Below are positions 1 to 11,283 of a DNA stretch of 64,000 nt, piece after piece. This stretch comes from Zygnema circumcarinatum (taxonomy: Eukaryota; Streptophyta; Zygnematophyceae; Zygnematales; Zygnemataceae), in NCBI GenBank assembly GCA_037447605.1, contig CM074807.1, positions 2,378,915 through 2,442,914 of the forward strand, given 5' to 3'. The stretch's first letter is position 1; every line of letters starts with the position of its first letter. The position numbers and the translations under genes were made by a program. The notes beneath the pieces are model-generated. The model made no database searches and was not told the origin of the DNA. It saw nothing but the letters and a program-made list of their open reading frames with translations.

Positions 1-42
1 CAGTTCGACCGACCGCGGCAGCAGGCGAGCTGCGTGGCATCC

Positions 43-3000
43 ATGGCGACGGCCACGTGGCACCCGGCTCCGTCGCTGCGTGCGGAGAGCCACGTGTCTC
101 GCGCTGCTCTTGCCACGTGGCAGTGCAGGCAGCGTGTCAGCGCCCTGCCTGCTGTCGGCCATGGCGCCTCGTCGTGCAGGGGGCTGCACTCGGCCCGCCC
201 TTGGAGCTCCTCCTCTCGCAATGGCGGCCAGGCCGTGCAGAGGGGAAACGCGGTTTGTCAAGCGCAGGCTGGAGAGGCCGGCGCACAGAGTGCAGTCAGC
301 GACAAATCACAGCTTTTGGAGGGCCTGCGGACGGCCATTGCCCAGGTGAGTTTGTTGAGCATACAGCTGCGAGGCTGTAGCGGCAGGAAGTGAGAGGGAG
401 GCGTATGGACTTGTTTACTTAAGCAGTGCATTGCCCTGTGGTGATTGCTTGCCTGTGATTACTTGAGCATACTCTAGCTTCCAGTCAGCTGACTTAGGCC
501 ATATAGCTTTGCTGTATTTCAGAAGGACTCAGAAGCGGTGAAGTCGGCGCTGGATGCACTCAAGGAGGCAGAATTGTCGAAGTTGTGGCGCAGCTACGCT
601 AATGTGTCTCGACGCACGGTATGCTCTCTCCCGTCCAGACGAAAATGCGCTAACGAAACAAAGTGCAAAAACATAGATAAGATATGATAAGGAATTTTAG
701 GAATGGGAGCATTCTAAGCTGGTGCTCACACAGATGCGCCGAACAGAGTGGCCACAGGGTTCTGCAAATGCCGGATGAGTTCGCAGGCAATGTAGTAGTG
801 ATAAAGTCTGATGAAGTTGGCTATTTAAGACACTGATGCTCATGTTTACTATCCACCTATCCCTGACGGAGTTGCCATTTAAAATGCCATCGTGCATGCG
901 CGTGCATCACACGGAGTTTTTCAAGAACGCCGAATTCAAACGGTTTTTTATGCACTCCTAGGTTTGTCCAGTGAGTCGTATCAGCACAAGCGGAAGACCT
1001 TAATCGACTTATTAAAAGTAGCATTGTCACAATCATCGTTGTTAGGGATGCTTGTAGCGGCTGCATGTGTGCAACCAATCCTTCTTTTAAGGCAACGACT
1101 GTGTGTTCCTCTAAGGGCAGGCTGCAAGATACAGCCATGAATCGGCTGGAGTAAGAATCTTTTTTGTGCTAACTTGGATTTTTTTTTATTCCGCATGTAA
1201 ATGCAGTAAATGAGGAAGGACATTGTATCTGATGCAAAGGCCACATATCTTTATGTGAATGAATATTTTACAATTCATGTCCATAAAGGAAACGCTGATG
1301 AATATCGGGATGGGGCATATTCCGCATTAAATGTAATGCAAGTAAACTTAACGGAAATTAGTGAGGACGATGGCAACAACCTAGCCAACAATGGTTTAGG
1401 GATTTTGTAACGATCAAGTTCACATACCTAGAAAAGCAACGAGCCGTCAGTTTGCTGCTTGCAGATTATTTGATCTGTTTTAATCTTCTTTTGAGATATT
1501 CATTCATACCTAAAGCAGCAGTGCCCGGGAAACGGGAGCAGACGTTCATGCGAGAGCTGACTCAGATCGGAATCAAGAACCCAGAGGAGCTCGCCATTCC
1601 TAGTGTCCGCAATGACGTAAGCTGGCCCCAAACGAGAGCTCATACTCCCCTCAACAACTATGTGCAAGTTTTCTTGATGATTCTTATCAACTCCCAGGCT
1701 GTTTCGTACTTTAAGTCACCTTACCTTTCTGTTCCTTCACTCTAGAGCCAAAGTGCTTGCCAAGCGTCGATTGTGAAGTCTCCTTACCTCTACTTTCCTA
1801 CATTCATTTAGGAAAAGTTAAGCACCAAAGTAAAACTAGTCATGGCTGCCTATATGATGGAGCTCCCTGCCTCCTTTCCATCATACCTCTTTAATTTGAG
1901 GCTGCCATGGAACTGGACATGGCTCTGTGGCAGGCAGTTGGCATTTTTGGTGGCTGTGGTCGGCTCGACCTCCTTCCTCGCCGTGCTGGCAGGGCAGCTG
2001 CCCGGGGTGAGAGCGTACAGCTTCCGACGGAGCTTTGCTTCTACCAGCAAGATGGCATCTTGAACTTTCCTTCTCACACAAGTAAGCATATCAAAGGTAA
2101 ATGAAAGCACCGCGTTTCTATGCTTTGTACCTTCCTTGACATTTCTGTTGGCCATGTGTTCGTGCAGGATTGGGGATTCTTTGTTCCATATCTATTGGGG
2201 AGCATTTCTTTGGTGGTCCTCGCCATAGGCAGCACTGCACCTGGGTAAGCTCCTGCTCCTGTCCGTCATCCAAAATAGCGAACTCGTAAGCCCGCTGTTT
2301 AAAAGTGGGAAATCCTGAACTTTTAGTTTCACTGTTCATGGGTTGCTGCAGGCTGCTGCAAGCTGCTATTGGATTGTTCTCGCAGGGCTTCGCGGACACC
2401 AAGCCGAGAGTTCTCCGCCATGAAGCGGCCCACTTTCTTGGTATGTTCTTTAGGTGGCAATGAAGAAAATAACTTCAGTAAATGACACATTTTCGACGTT
2501 CTTTAAACCGGAGAGGGCAGATCACCGGCTCCTCTGCTATGTGATAGGTTCCTCTGCATAGAATTAGATGTCCCCATGTTTTTGAGCAGGCTCCAATATG
2601 AGAAAGAAGAAAAGCGAATACCGTAGGAGAAGTTGGGGTGATCCATTTATTGAATCGTAGGAAATGACGTTTTTGTTCCGGGTTTGCAGTTGCCTATTTG
2701 CTGGGTATTCCAATAATCGGTTATTCGCTGGACCTCGGCAAAGAGCACACCAACTTGACTGACGAGAAGCTGCAGAAGCGAATCTATGAGGGACGACTGG
2801 AGGCGCCGGAACTTGACAGGTCACTCCACTGCTCATTCAGTCGTCCATTTGTCTAAGACCGCCATTTTTCTTACCCATGTCTCCCCCCAAGCCCACTCAC
2901 AGCGTGTATGTCCTTCTCCATTGTTTGTCTTGGAGAGGGCAGACTGGCTGTGGTCTCCATGGCAGGCCTCGCCGCAGAGGGTCTCTTCTACGATAAAGTC

Positions 3001-3478
3001 ATCGGCCAATCAGCAGACCTCTTTACTCTCCAGGTGCTTTTCTATGAGTCCCTGTCTTTGCCGTATTCAGGGTCTGGGCGTGTGAAGGGTTACCTAACCC
3101 TAAAAACCCTAAAAAACCTGTTGGTGCGCAAGTGTTGATTGAAATGAACTGTGGGGCCTTGCTGGTGGGGGCAGAGGCTGTTGAACCGCAGCAAGCCCGC
3201 GCTGTCCAACGAGCAGCAGCAGAGCTTGACGCGCTGGGCAGTGAGTGCTTGACCCTGGCACGTGCAGACATTCGCAAACGGTTCCATGGGACATGTGTTA
3301 GGGCTGTTTTGGTGGAGGCCTCTGGCAACGGAACTGAAAGCTGTTGTTTGTGCAGGTCTTCTATGCAGCATCACTGCTGAAGAGCAACGCGGCGGCCTTT
3401 GAAGAGCTGCAGAAAGCCATGGCGAGATCGGCTCCCGTTGAAGACTGCATTCTTGCAGTGGAGGGTGCCAAGGTGTGA
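43..3478 (+). CDS. VIR3-like plastid HExxH membrane protein (putative metalloprotease family)
   Basis: Ten exons can be read: 43-345, 523-618, one ending at 1616, 1938-2006, 2168-2244, 2352-2440, 2690-2819, 2943-3033, 3175-3240 and 3356-3478 (TGA). All junctions keep phase except the start of exon 3: its open frame extends upstream but no acceptor in phase with exon 2 was found, so a small exon may be missing in 619-1520. The N-terminal 100 residues are rich in Ala, Ser and Arg with almost no acidic residues, as in a chloroplast transit peptide. Two hydrophobic segments follow (LAFLVAVVGSTSFLAVLAG and the stretch after DWGFF), then the motif HEAAHFL (HExxH, zinc-protease type) and VAYLLGIPIIGYSLDLGKEH. 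This order matches the plant VIR3 (Arabidopsis At1g56180) / stress-regulated protein family as I recall it. A plastid membrane location is inferred. The real start could lie before the window; 43 is the first in-frame ATG. Confidence 0.75.
3096..3117 (+). repeat. Short telo-box-like CCCTAAAAA repeat in an intron
   Basis: Two CCCTAAAAA units lie in the intron between exons 8 and 9 of the HExxH protein gene. They resemble the plant telo-box (AAACCCTAA) but are intronic, so function is doubtful. Confidence 0.6.
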
Positions 3479-5229
3479 TGTTCTCTGAGTCTGGGATTTA
3501 GACGTTTCCAGGGCCTTTGTGTTTGCCGAAAATCGGCTCACTAGTTTTGTTCTTTGCACTTTGAATGTATCCTGGCTTCCCTCTGAAGGGCGGCCCCCAG
3601 ACACGTCTGTGACATGCGGACAGAAAGAAGGGACCCTCCTAGACAGTGCTAGGCAGTTAGTGTTATGGAGCCCGATAGACTGATTTGCCTCAGCTACCTT
3701 TCGCTGTACATGTAAACGCTTTAAGCAGGATATTTGACAATGATATATTTCGTTCTACTTTCGGAAGAGGAGACGAAGTCGGCAGATGCGAAGATGCGCG
3801 AGCCGTCAAGAATGATTTTTTTTGTCCTGTGAAATGTGAAAAAGCTCGCTAAGGCCCTCCCTCCCGCAGGACAGGGAGAACAGCGAAAGCCGCGCGCCCC
3901 TCCCTCCGCAGCCCCGCCTCTCGCCCCGCCCCGCCATGCATGCATGCATGCATGCGTGCACGCGCTGGGGGGGCCGCCTGTGTCGCCGCCCAAATGGCCG
4001 CCGTCCGGCCCGTCCCGTCCCGGGCCGTTCTGTCCCGTCCGTCGCCGTCGCGCGGTTACCGCCCCGCCCCGCGGCAGAGGGAGGGCCGCGGCAACCGCCC
4101 CCCTGCGCCGCCGCACTAGAGCGCTTCGGACGCCGACGTGGCGCCGCACCATTCGCTCAGCCGGCATCCGACACGCGCGGTCCCTCCTGTCTCCTGCCCG
4201 CACACCCCGCTGCGGCGCACCCGGGCGGGTCCGGTCACGCGCCGTACGGACGGACGGCGGGAGGGCGGGGGGCACGTCCCGGCCGTCGCTTGGGCTCTGC
4301 GCCCGCCCGCGCCGCGGCGGGCGGACTGTCGGCCGTACAGGAGGGGGGCTGGACAAGCGCGGCGCCGCCACGTGGCCACCCAGTTATCCGCCCGCCCGTC
4401 GTCGGTTCAGGTCGCAGTCGACGTCAGCACGCGGCCGACTCTTACGTCATCCACCCCCGCCCGCCCAGCCGTCCCTGGCGGCGCCTTGTCGCGTTGCGGG
4501 ACCCGCCCGCGCGCCCAATCATGCCGCCCACTTGCGCCCGCCCGGCCGCCCGCCCCTCCCTGCCGGCCGGCCGGCGGAGCGGGGCGGGGGCCGCGGCGGG
4601 AGGCGGCCGGCCGGCAGGGGGACGTCCCCGATCTCCGGACGACGTATTTTTCGTTGCTTGGGACCGCAGGGCCCCTGCGCGGTGCCACGCGTCCCTCGGC
4701 GGCCGTTGGGCGAGTCAACCTCCGCGTGTACGGCCGCTCCCGTCGTCGCCGTCGGCTTGCGGCGCGCGGCGGCGTCGCTCGCGCGCCCCCGCGGGGGTGG
4801 CTCTGCGCGCAACCCCCGCGGCGGCTCCGTCCAACTGCCGCCCGGCGGCTGCCAACCGCCCGCCGCCGGGAGCCGCCCCGAGCTGAGCGCGCGTTCCCCG
4901 CCAACCACCCGCCGGCCGTCCTCAGCCAACGGCGCGCGGCCGGCAGCGCGGACGTGGCGGGTCCGGACGGGCGGGCGGGCGGCGGCGCGAGGGGGCGTAC
5001 GGCGCTGGCGGGAAGGGGAGGGGAGGGGCTAAAGCGAGCCCGAGCGCCAGCGGGGGAGGCAGCCAAACCGCTCGCTCTCGCGCTCGCCCGCAGCGGTTTG
5101 GTCGGTCGGTCGGTGGTCGGGCAGACCGCTCCGCTCCGCGCGGCTCGCGACAGCTCCCCTCCCCTCGCCGCCCCGCGCCTCGCCTCCCCTCGCCTCCCCG
5201 CGCGGCCCTTTTCTCCCCCGCCCCCCACC
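3479..5229. promoter_or_regulatory. Intergenic region with 1.4 kb GC-rich leader of the HLH gene
   Basis: From about 3840 the DNA becomes extremely GC- and CpG-rich up to the HLH start at 5230, unlike the AT-richer genes on either side. This fits a promoter and 5' UTR. Inside it are a CATG tandem run (3935-3956, which repeats the RY-type CATGCATG motif), several CCGTAC motifs near 4240 and 4330, and GGTC repeats at 5099-5117. Long open frames cross the region on both strands but encode only Pro/Arg/Ala-rich low-complexity peptides, so no gene is called. Confidence 0.55.
3935..3956. repeat. CATG tandem repeat (RY-motif like)
   Basis: Five consecutive CATG units, a self-complementary run. CATGCATG is the core of the plant RY element bound by B3-domain factors, but as a simple repeat it may have no regulatory role. 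A similar run is at 11671-11690. Confidence 0.5.
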
Positions 5230-6588
5230 ATGGCCTTCCTCACTCGAGCCGCGCCGCCACCGCACGCGCCTCTCACATTGTCCAGATCTGACGTGCTCGC
5301 GCTCGCCATGGCTTCCAGCAGCCCCTCCCCCGCGCAGCAGCTGCAGCAGGCTGTGGCCGCCCTGCAGCTGCTGCAGTGCCTGCAGGGCGCGCGCGCCGAG
5401 CTCGAGCAGCGCCACCTCCCCGCGCAGCTCGCCCTCCTCGCGCCCTATCTCCGCCTCGCTGCTACCTCGAAGCAGCACTCTTACCTCCCCACCCTCCAGC
5501 ATCCACTCGCCACCTCGCCCTTCACGCCTTCCATGGCCTCCCCCTCCACTCCTCTCCACTTCAGTATGAACGCCGCTGTGGAGACGACCTCCGCGGAGCC
5601 ATTGAGCTGCACGCAGGCCACCCATCCCGCCCAGTCCTTGAGGTATGCGCCCAATTCCCCCTCACTCCCCTTCCCGTCTCTCCCCATCTTCCTACAATTT
5701 GCAGGCCTTTCTCTTTCCTTCCACATACAGCGAGACTGACACGCGCTTCTTGTGGTGCTTCAGCAGTGTTCACTCCGCTCTGAACCCTAATTCCCCGCAG
5801 TGCGACATGAGCGAGTCCTTCCTGGCCGAGCAGTCGGAGGTGCTCTCGGGGCCCGTGTGGGAGCAGGCGCCGCTGCTCCGCGCGGGCGGGGACTGGACGG
5901 AGGACTATGGCCTCGACAACTTCACGGAGGCCACGTGGTTGGACGACGTGCTGTGCGCGGATGGCAATGCGGGCACAGCGCAGACGGGGGGGAGACCGCA
6001 CAGCGAGACCGGGGAGGGCTTTGCATTAGACACTTGGGTGGCGGATAATGGGGAGGAGGGGGTGGGCGAGGTGGGAGGGGCGGCAGAGGTGAGAACCCGG
6101 GAGGAGGCGGGAGAAAAAGAAGCGTCCGGGAGGAAGAGGAGCAGAGGAGAAGCTTCTGTGTGTGGGGTGGAGGAGAAGGGGGGGAAGAAGAAGAGGATTG
6201 AAGGGGAGGGTGAGAAGAATGCTAAGGAGCAGCAAGTGGGAAGCCATGGATGTGCGACAGCTGAGTCCTCGGAAGAAGAGGAGTTGGAGCGCTCCTTATT
6301 GCCGAAAATGCGCGCTCTACAGGTGAGGACGAGACTGAGGCTGACCCTACATTGATGCAGCGCTGAAGCTCATTGCAGCTCCCTCTCGCTCTCTCTTTCT
6401 CTCTGTTCCTTGCAGCTGACAGTATTCTTCCTATCTTTGTGCAGGACCTTGTGCCGAACAGCCACACGCTTGATCCCGCAAGCCTATTGGACCACGCCAT
6501 CAACTACGTGACATCCCTTCAAAACGACCTGCAAGTCCTGCGCAGCAGACGGCATGGCAGCCATGGCGCCCGCTCGCAGCGATCCTGA
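5230..6588 (+). CDS. Atypical HLH transcriptional regulator lacking a basic region
   Basis: Exons 5230-5642, 5764-6322 and 6445-6588 join in phase to give 371 residues. The start sits in a strong CCCACCATGG context. The N-terminal third is Ala/Leu/Gln/Ser-rich with repeated glutamines. The middle is acidic and charged and carries lysine/arginine clusters (GRKRSR, GGKKKR) that could act as nuclear localisation signals. The C-terminus is a clear helix-loop-helix: MRALQ|DLVPN, then PASLLDHAINYVTSLQ. The intron falls exactly at Q|D, a common bHLH intron site. Residues before helix 1 are ESSEEEELERSLLPK, acidic where DNA-binding bHLH proteins carry His-Glu-Arg. From family knowledge, such proteins do not bind E-boxes and act by dimerising with bHLH partners. 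The protein ends about 25 residues after helix 2. The exact subfamily is not recognised. Confidence 0.75.
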
Positions 6589-7773
6589 GGGTTGGATCTG
6601 CTTCGTGCATAGTGCTCGGTATTAGCACTAAAGCTGTGAAAGCAATAGGGGACCTTTAGGGAGCTGAACGAGCATAAAAGAGGAGACACCCAAACATTGG
6701 GTCTCGTGAGGTTAGGAGGTTAAATAATTATTCATTCATTCAATTTTAGATTTGTGCATAGACAGCAAGAATTGGCTGAACCGGCACCTTGTATAATGTT
6801 TCGCTTCTCGCGGACTTCTTCCTGTCATATAGCACAGCTCTTTTTCCAATCGAAACCAATGTCCGTCCAAAACTATTTGTTTGTTTGGCTGATGGGTTCG
6901 TGATCTCAGTTACAATTGTGGGGTCTGCTATTTGTATCGCTTTGTGGTTCATAGCCCTCAAAAACCCTTTAAACCCTTAAAGTTCTGAACTGCCACTTTT
7001 CAGTGCAAGTCCACGGAGACTGTCTGGACGTTCGCTTGAAATGAAATGAAACGAAAAAATGAAATGAAATGCACTGCGAAACCCTAAAACCCTCGTTCTG
7101 TCACATTTCCTCACCTTGGTTTTAGCGCTTTAAGGACCTACACGTGGCATGTTGTTGCCACTGTTCTGCTTGGATCCGTGGCAGTGCAGCACGTTGTGCT
7201 TTTCTCCATGCCATCACTGCGTTTGCTGGAAACGGGGGTCCATTCGACAGATGAATGGCCTCTCTGGCACGCTCGTAAGCGCAGCCTGAAGGAGCTGAAG
7301 CGGCCCCTACATACAAACGTGGGCAAGAGCCAGAATACCGCCTTGGGATTGAATCTGCATCTTATACATCGAGCTGGAAGTAGACGGCTGGACACTTCAG
7401 AAAATGAATAAGAAAAAGCGTTAGAAGCGAATTGACAAGGGTGACTCCCAGTCCTACTGCACACCAAGTGTTTGTCGATAACTTCAAAATTTCATTTAAA
7501 ATAACATCGGAATCAAATGATAGTTAGAGTACTCGGAGGCATGTCTAAGCATATACTAAAGATACTCGCCACATCTGTCTCTTGCTGCGGTAATGAGACT
7601 TCAGGAAGTGAGTCCATGGACAAAGTCAGCACAGAGCACCACGGCGTGGCCTGTATCGCGCAGACCGATGCAGCTCGATATGGCGCGTATCGTCTCGTTG
7701 ACCGTGGAGAAGCGCAGCGAGCGCAGGGCAGGACAGGGCTTGCCGGGAAGGAGAAGAGCTTCCGCCTGCTGCA
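6589..7773. promoter_or_regulatory. HLH 3' region and TBCB upstream region with telo-box
   Basis: No convincing gene was found in these 1.2 kb. A pentanucleotide GAAAT-type tract lies at about 7036-7069. AAACCCTAAAACCCT at 7079-7093 contains a perfect plant telo-box, and a related AAAACCCTTTAAACCCTT lies at 6961-6978. In plants, telo-boxes occur in promoters of housekeeping genes; here they lie about 700 bp upstream of the TBCB start. Confidence 0.45.
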
Positions 7774-10700
7774 ATGGCGGCCATGGATCTTGCAGGTCTG
7801 AAGGACTATGTGAACCGCCCATCCGGCCAGGAGATGGCCGCCAGCACGGTGACACTCAATATTTCTCATTCAAATCTGAAGCAGCAGTTCATGGAAATTC
7901 GTTTCGATCTTCATGTACGCGCACTGCTCCTGAAACTGAGATTGGCTGCAGCAGGTGAATCCTTAGAAGATTCTGCAGCCGGCGCTGCTCTTTCACTTGT
8001 ATTTGCGAATGGTTTTGGAGTCAGTACGTCCAGAGTTTACATTTCTCTGATTTTCCTGGAGAGATTTTATCTCGAAGAGATTGATCCACATATTGGCCTA
8101 TAAATAGGAGGTGTACATTCACGTGAGGGTGAATGTGCACTTAAACATGCTAATGCCTAAGGCTTGCTGACCATCCTATACCATTAATCGTGTTAGAGTG
8201 CTCTGCATTAGCTGGAATGCGTAAGAGATATCTGTCCGTTTCTGAAAATGTCACCTTTTTTTGCTTTCTATGAATTGTACGAGAATAACAGAGAAATTTA
8301 TCGCTAAAAGCATCTCGCGCTTGTACGCAGACATCTATCGAAAGAGTGAAGGAGAGGCTGCGAAGCCATACAGGCACCTCTGTCGACTCGATGCGCTTGG
8401 AGCTCTACGACAGCCGCAACTCTCTTATGGGTGTCCTCGCGGATGACTTTCGACCGCTTGGATTCTATTCACCCGCGCACGGGTGAGGCGGGCTGTGATT
8501 TTTTCTGCATCTGTCGTCACGATTTACTGGTCAACGCCTTCTTTTCTTTTCTTTCCAAATCAATTTCATGCTCTCACTGCTTACCACTTGTCAAATGTTA
8601 ATCCTTGGAAAGGACATAAACAGTATCAGGAAGTTACAGGCTTTGTCGTGCTGACAAGCGATGCACGATAGTAAGCAAATTCGACGCTTTCGTCTGCAGG
8701 TATCGCCTGCATGTGATCGATTTAGATCCAACATCTTTGTCGGTCCGAGGGGGCCTAGAAGACACGTCTCTCGTACAGAAATATACCATCTCGGATGATG
8801 CCTACAGCAAAAGGGAAGGTAAGCGGTAAATATTCGTATCCATTACGCATTCATATACTGTCAATTATTGGGAGAAACATCACCCTTAGCAAAAAGCTCT
8901 AACCCTAAACCCTAATCCCTGACCTTAACTGCTACACCTTCAACCTTAAACCCTAAATATTAAACCCTAAACCCTCAACCCCAAAACGCAATCCCCAAAT
9001 CCTTAATTCTAACCCCTAAACCCTAACCCTGAATCCCACACCCCAGACATCAATCTCTAGCCTTACCTCCTAGACCCCAAACCCGAAACCCCAAGCTCCA
9101 GATCCCAAACCCTAATCCCTAACCCTACGCCCTAACCCTGAACCCTAAAGCCCACAACCCAAACTCCGACCCCCAAGGCCCAAACGCAAATCCCTAAGCC
9201 CTAATCCCTAAACCCGAAAGCCTAAACCTGAAACCCTTAACCCCGAGGCTCTTTGCATGGTGATCGGCATGTAACTTTTTGGCTCATTTTGCCTTCGAGT
9301 CTGGTTGGCTATCGTTGAAAAAATGTGGTACAAGCCCTAAAAGGCTCGCCCGCAGTCTGCCATTTTGTCAGCAGTGTGATGTGGGACTACAAAGGTGGCT
9401 TCTCTTTTAGTCCTTTCTGGTTTTGGTTCACAGAAAGCCAAGTACAGAGGACCCAACAGGTTGGCGGCCTGTACTTGCAGGGACCTACCTCAAGTTCAAG
9501 GAGCAAAAAATTGCACAAGATCCTACTTGGACCCTTCACAAGGTGTGTGAAATAGACCTTCAATTGGACTTTGGTTTTTAGTGTAGCAATCATAATAGCT
9601 TGAAGCAAGCGCCTGTCGGTGAGGCAGCTAATGTTTCTTGAAGCCGATAGAAGGCATCTAAACTGCCTGTAGCAGAGAGAATCTGCACACATGTTGCCTG
9701 AAGCCGAGGGGTTTTTATGTGTATGCATTTTTGGGGTGGAATCTTGATGCAGTACTGAACGATGTACGTGATTTACTCGCTAAACTAATGAGCTATTGGC
9801 ATGGAGTTGCAGGAGATGGCAGCCAAGAGAGGAGAGACAGCCCCGAGCAATCAGGTTAGCATCATTTCAGTGGATGATTTATTGCATATACAAACATTCC
9901 TTAGGAAAAATTACCAGCTTTAAACTTCTCAGCTATGAACCGTGACATAGACATGACATTGTTGTGTTTGTTGTCTTACGTTAGAACAATGCCGACCTTT
10001 GCCGGGGATCATGCGTGGCTCTCTTAGCAGTATGGTTGATAGAACTCAGCAAGTGTTGCAGGGAGACCCATGATCTCCATGCGATGCATGCTTCTCGAAG
10101 CCATGGCTGCCTACTGATCTCGCCCTCTCGCTTTGCTGGAAAGTGCAGCCCTTGCCAGATGACTACATGGCTGACCTGGCGGAGCACATAAAGGTATTGC
10201 GCAGGCATGCGCAGAGACAATCCCACTCAACCCTATCTTGCTTCGCTGCCGCTACGAATGCGCCATTGCGAACGAATGAATGAACGAATGAATGAATGAA
10301 TGAATGAACGAACGAATGAATGAATGAATGAATGAATGAATGAATGAATGAATGAACGAACGAATGAATGAATGAATGAATGAATGAATGAATGAATGAA
10401 TGAATGAATGAATGAATGAATGAACGAATGAATGAATGAACGAACGAATGAATGAATGAACGAACGAATGAATGAATGAATGCATGCCGCAATGCATGTG
10501 AGTGCGGGTGAGTGCAGGTGGGTGACAGGTGCGAGGTGGGCCCGGGCGAGCGGAGGGGCTCTGTTGCGTATGTGGGGGCGGTGGCGGGGCTGCCCGCCGG
10601 GTGGTGGGTTGGGGTCCGCTACGACGAGCCCTCGGGGAGGCACGATGGCGAGTGAGAATATAATGCTCGGCAGAACTGTCCTTGTTTGAATCGGCAAACC

Positions 10701-11283
10701 TTGTTTTTGTTAAGTGAATGTCAGGCAGTAAGCTATGTAGCGAAGGCTGAGGGGAGTATTCAACGTTCTGCAGGGAGTTATTGTCGGCAGAGTAATCTTA
10801 AGGGCTGGGTTTCTTTCGAGTTATGTGTTTGACAAAGGAAAGCTGTTTGTCGCTCGGTTTTCAAACACAATGCAGGGTGAATGGAAAGCGTTACTTTCAG
10901 TGTCCTCCAGGCTATGGCGCCTTCATTCGACCGGACAAGGTCAAGGTAAGAATTGTGATATTTAACATCCACTCCCTCCGCCATTGCTGCCATTTCTGAC
11001 CGTAGGCAACCTCAGTAACTTTTGAAGGTAGGATTGCACTTCATCGCGGAGGGTATTGTTTGTCGCGCTTTGTAGTCAGGATTATAGAATCTCTTCTTAA
11101 TCAGGCCACTCGCAATTGACAGGGTTTCACATTGTCAGGCTTCCGTCATCAAATTTGTATTCGTATCCTGTTTCTTCAAACTTTCACAGTTTAAATTTTC
11201 CAAGAAGTGGGTTCGGAGGGGGGGGGCAGGTGGGCGATTATCCAGAGCATGATCCGTTTGACGACGACCCGGACGAGATCTGA
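7774..11283 (+). CDS. TBCB: Tubulin-folding cofactor B (CAP-Gly protein)
   Basis: Nine exons (7774-7914, 8331-8482, 8700-8818, 9481-9542, 9813-9854, 10149-10193, 10518-10651, 10876-10945, 11230-11283) join in phase to encode 272 residues; the Arabidopsis protein is slightly shorter. TBCB works with cofactor E in the cytosol to process alpha-tubulin during alpha/beta heterodimer assembly. The N-terminal half is the ubiquitin-like domain ([14 protein letters not shown], then FRPLGFYSP and VIDLDPTSL). The CAP-Gly domain follows in exons 7-8: [36 protein letters not shown] and [18 protein letters not shown]. The protein ends in DPDEI, keeping the acidic C-terminal DEI of the family. A second in-frame Met at residue 4 could also serve as start. 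Introns 3 and 6 hold the repeats listed separately. Confidence 0.95.
8898..9245 (+). repeat. Degenerate interstitial telomere-like CCCTAAA array in TBCB intron 3
   Basis: About 350 bp consist of CCCTAAA, CCCTAA and close variants, strongly G-depleted on the coding strand. This is the complementary strand of the plant telomere repeat TTTAGGG. It lies inside an intron (8819-9480) between exons that join perfectly, so it is interstitial and not a chromosome end. The many substitutions suggest an old insertion, for instance telomerase-mediated break repair. Confidence 0.85.
10265..10482. repeat. GAAT/GAAC tetranucleotide microsatellite in TBCB intron 6
   Basis: About 54 tandem 4-bp units, mainly GAAT with interspersed GAAC, occupy most of the intron between exons 6 and 7. 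The GAAC variants recur at irregular spacing. The minus-strand frames read as His-Ser-Phe-Ile repeats and are artefacts. Confidence 0.9.

Noticed and set aside
3836-5739. Long plus-strand frames of 398 and 533 codons, plus minus-strand frames of 300 codons
   Set aside because: They lie in extremely GC-rich DNA where stops are rare, encode Pro/Arg/Ala-rich sequence, and run through the HLH intron. Only the part from 5230 belongs to a gene.
8898-9245. A chromosome end or telomere
   Set aside because: The array is degenerate and lies between TBCB exons that join in phase, so it is interstitial.
10163-10697. Minus-strand His-Ser-Phe-Ile repeat proteins
   Set aside because: Pure translation of the GAAT microsatellite inside a TBCB intron.
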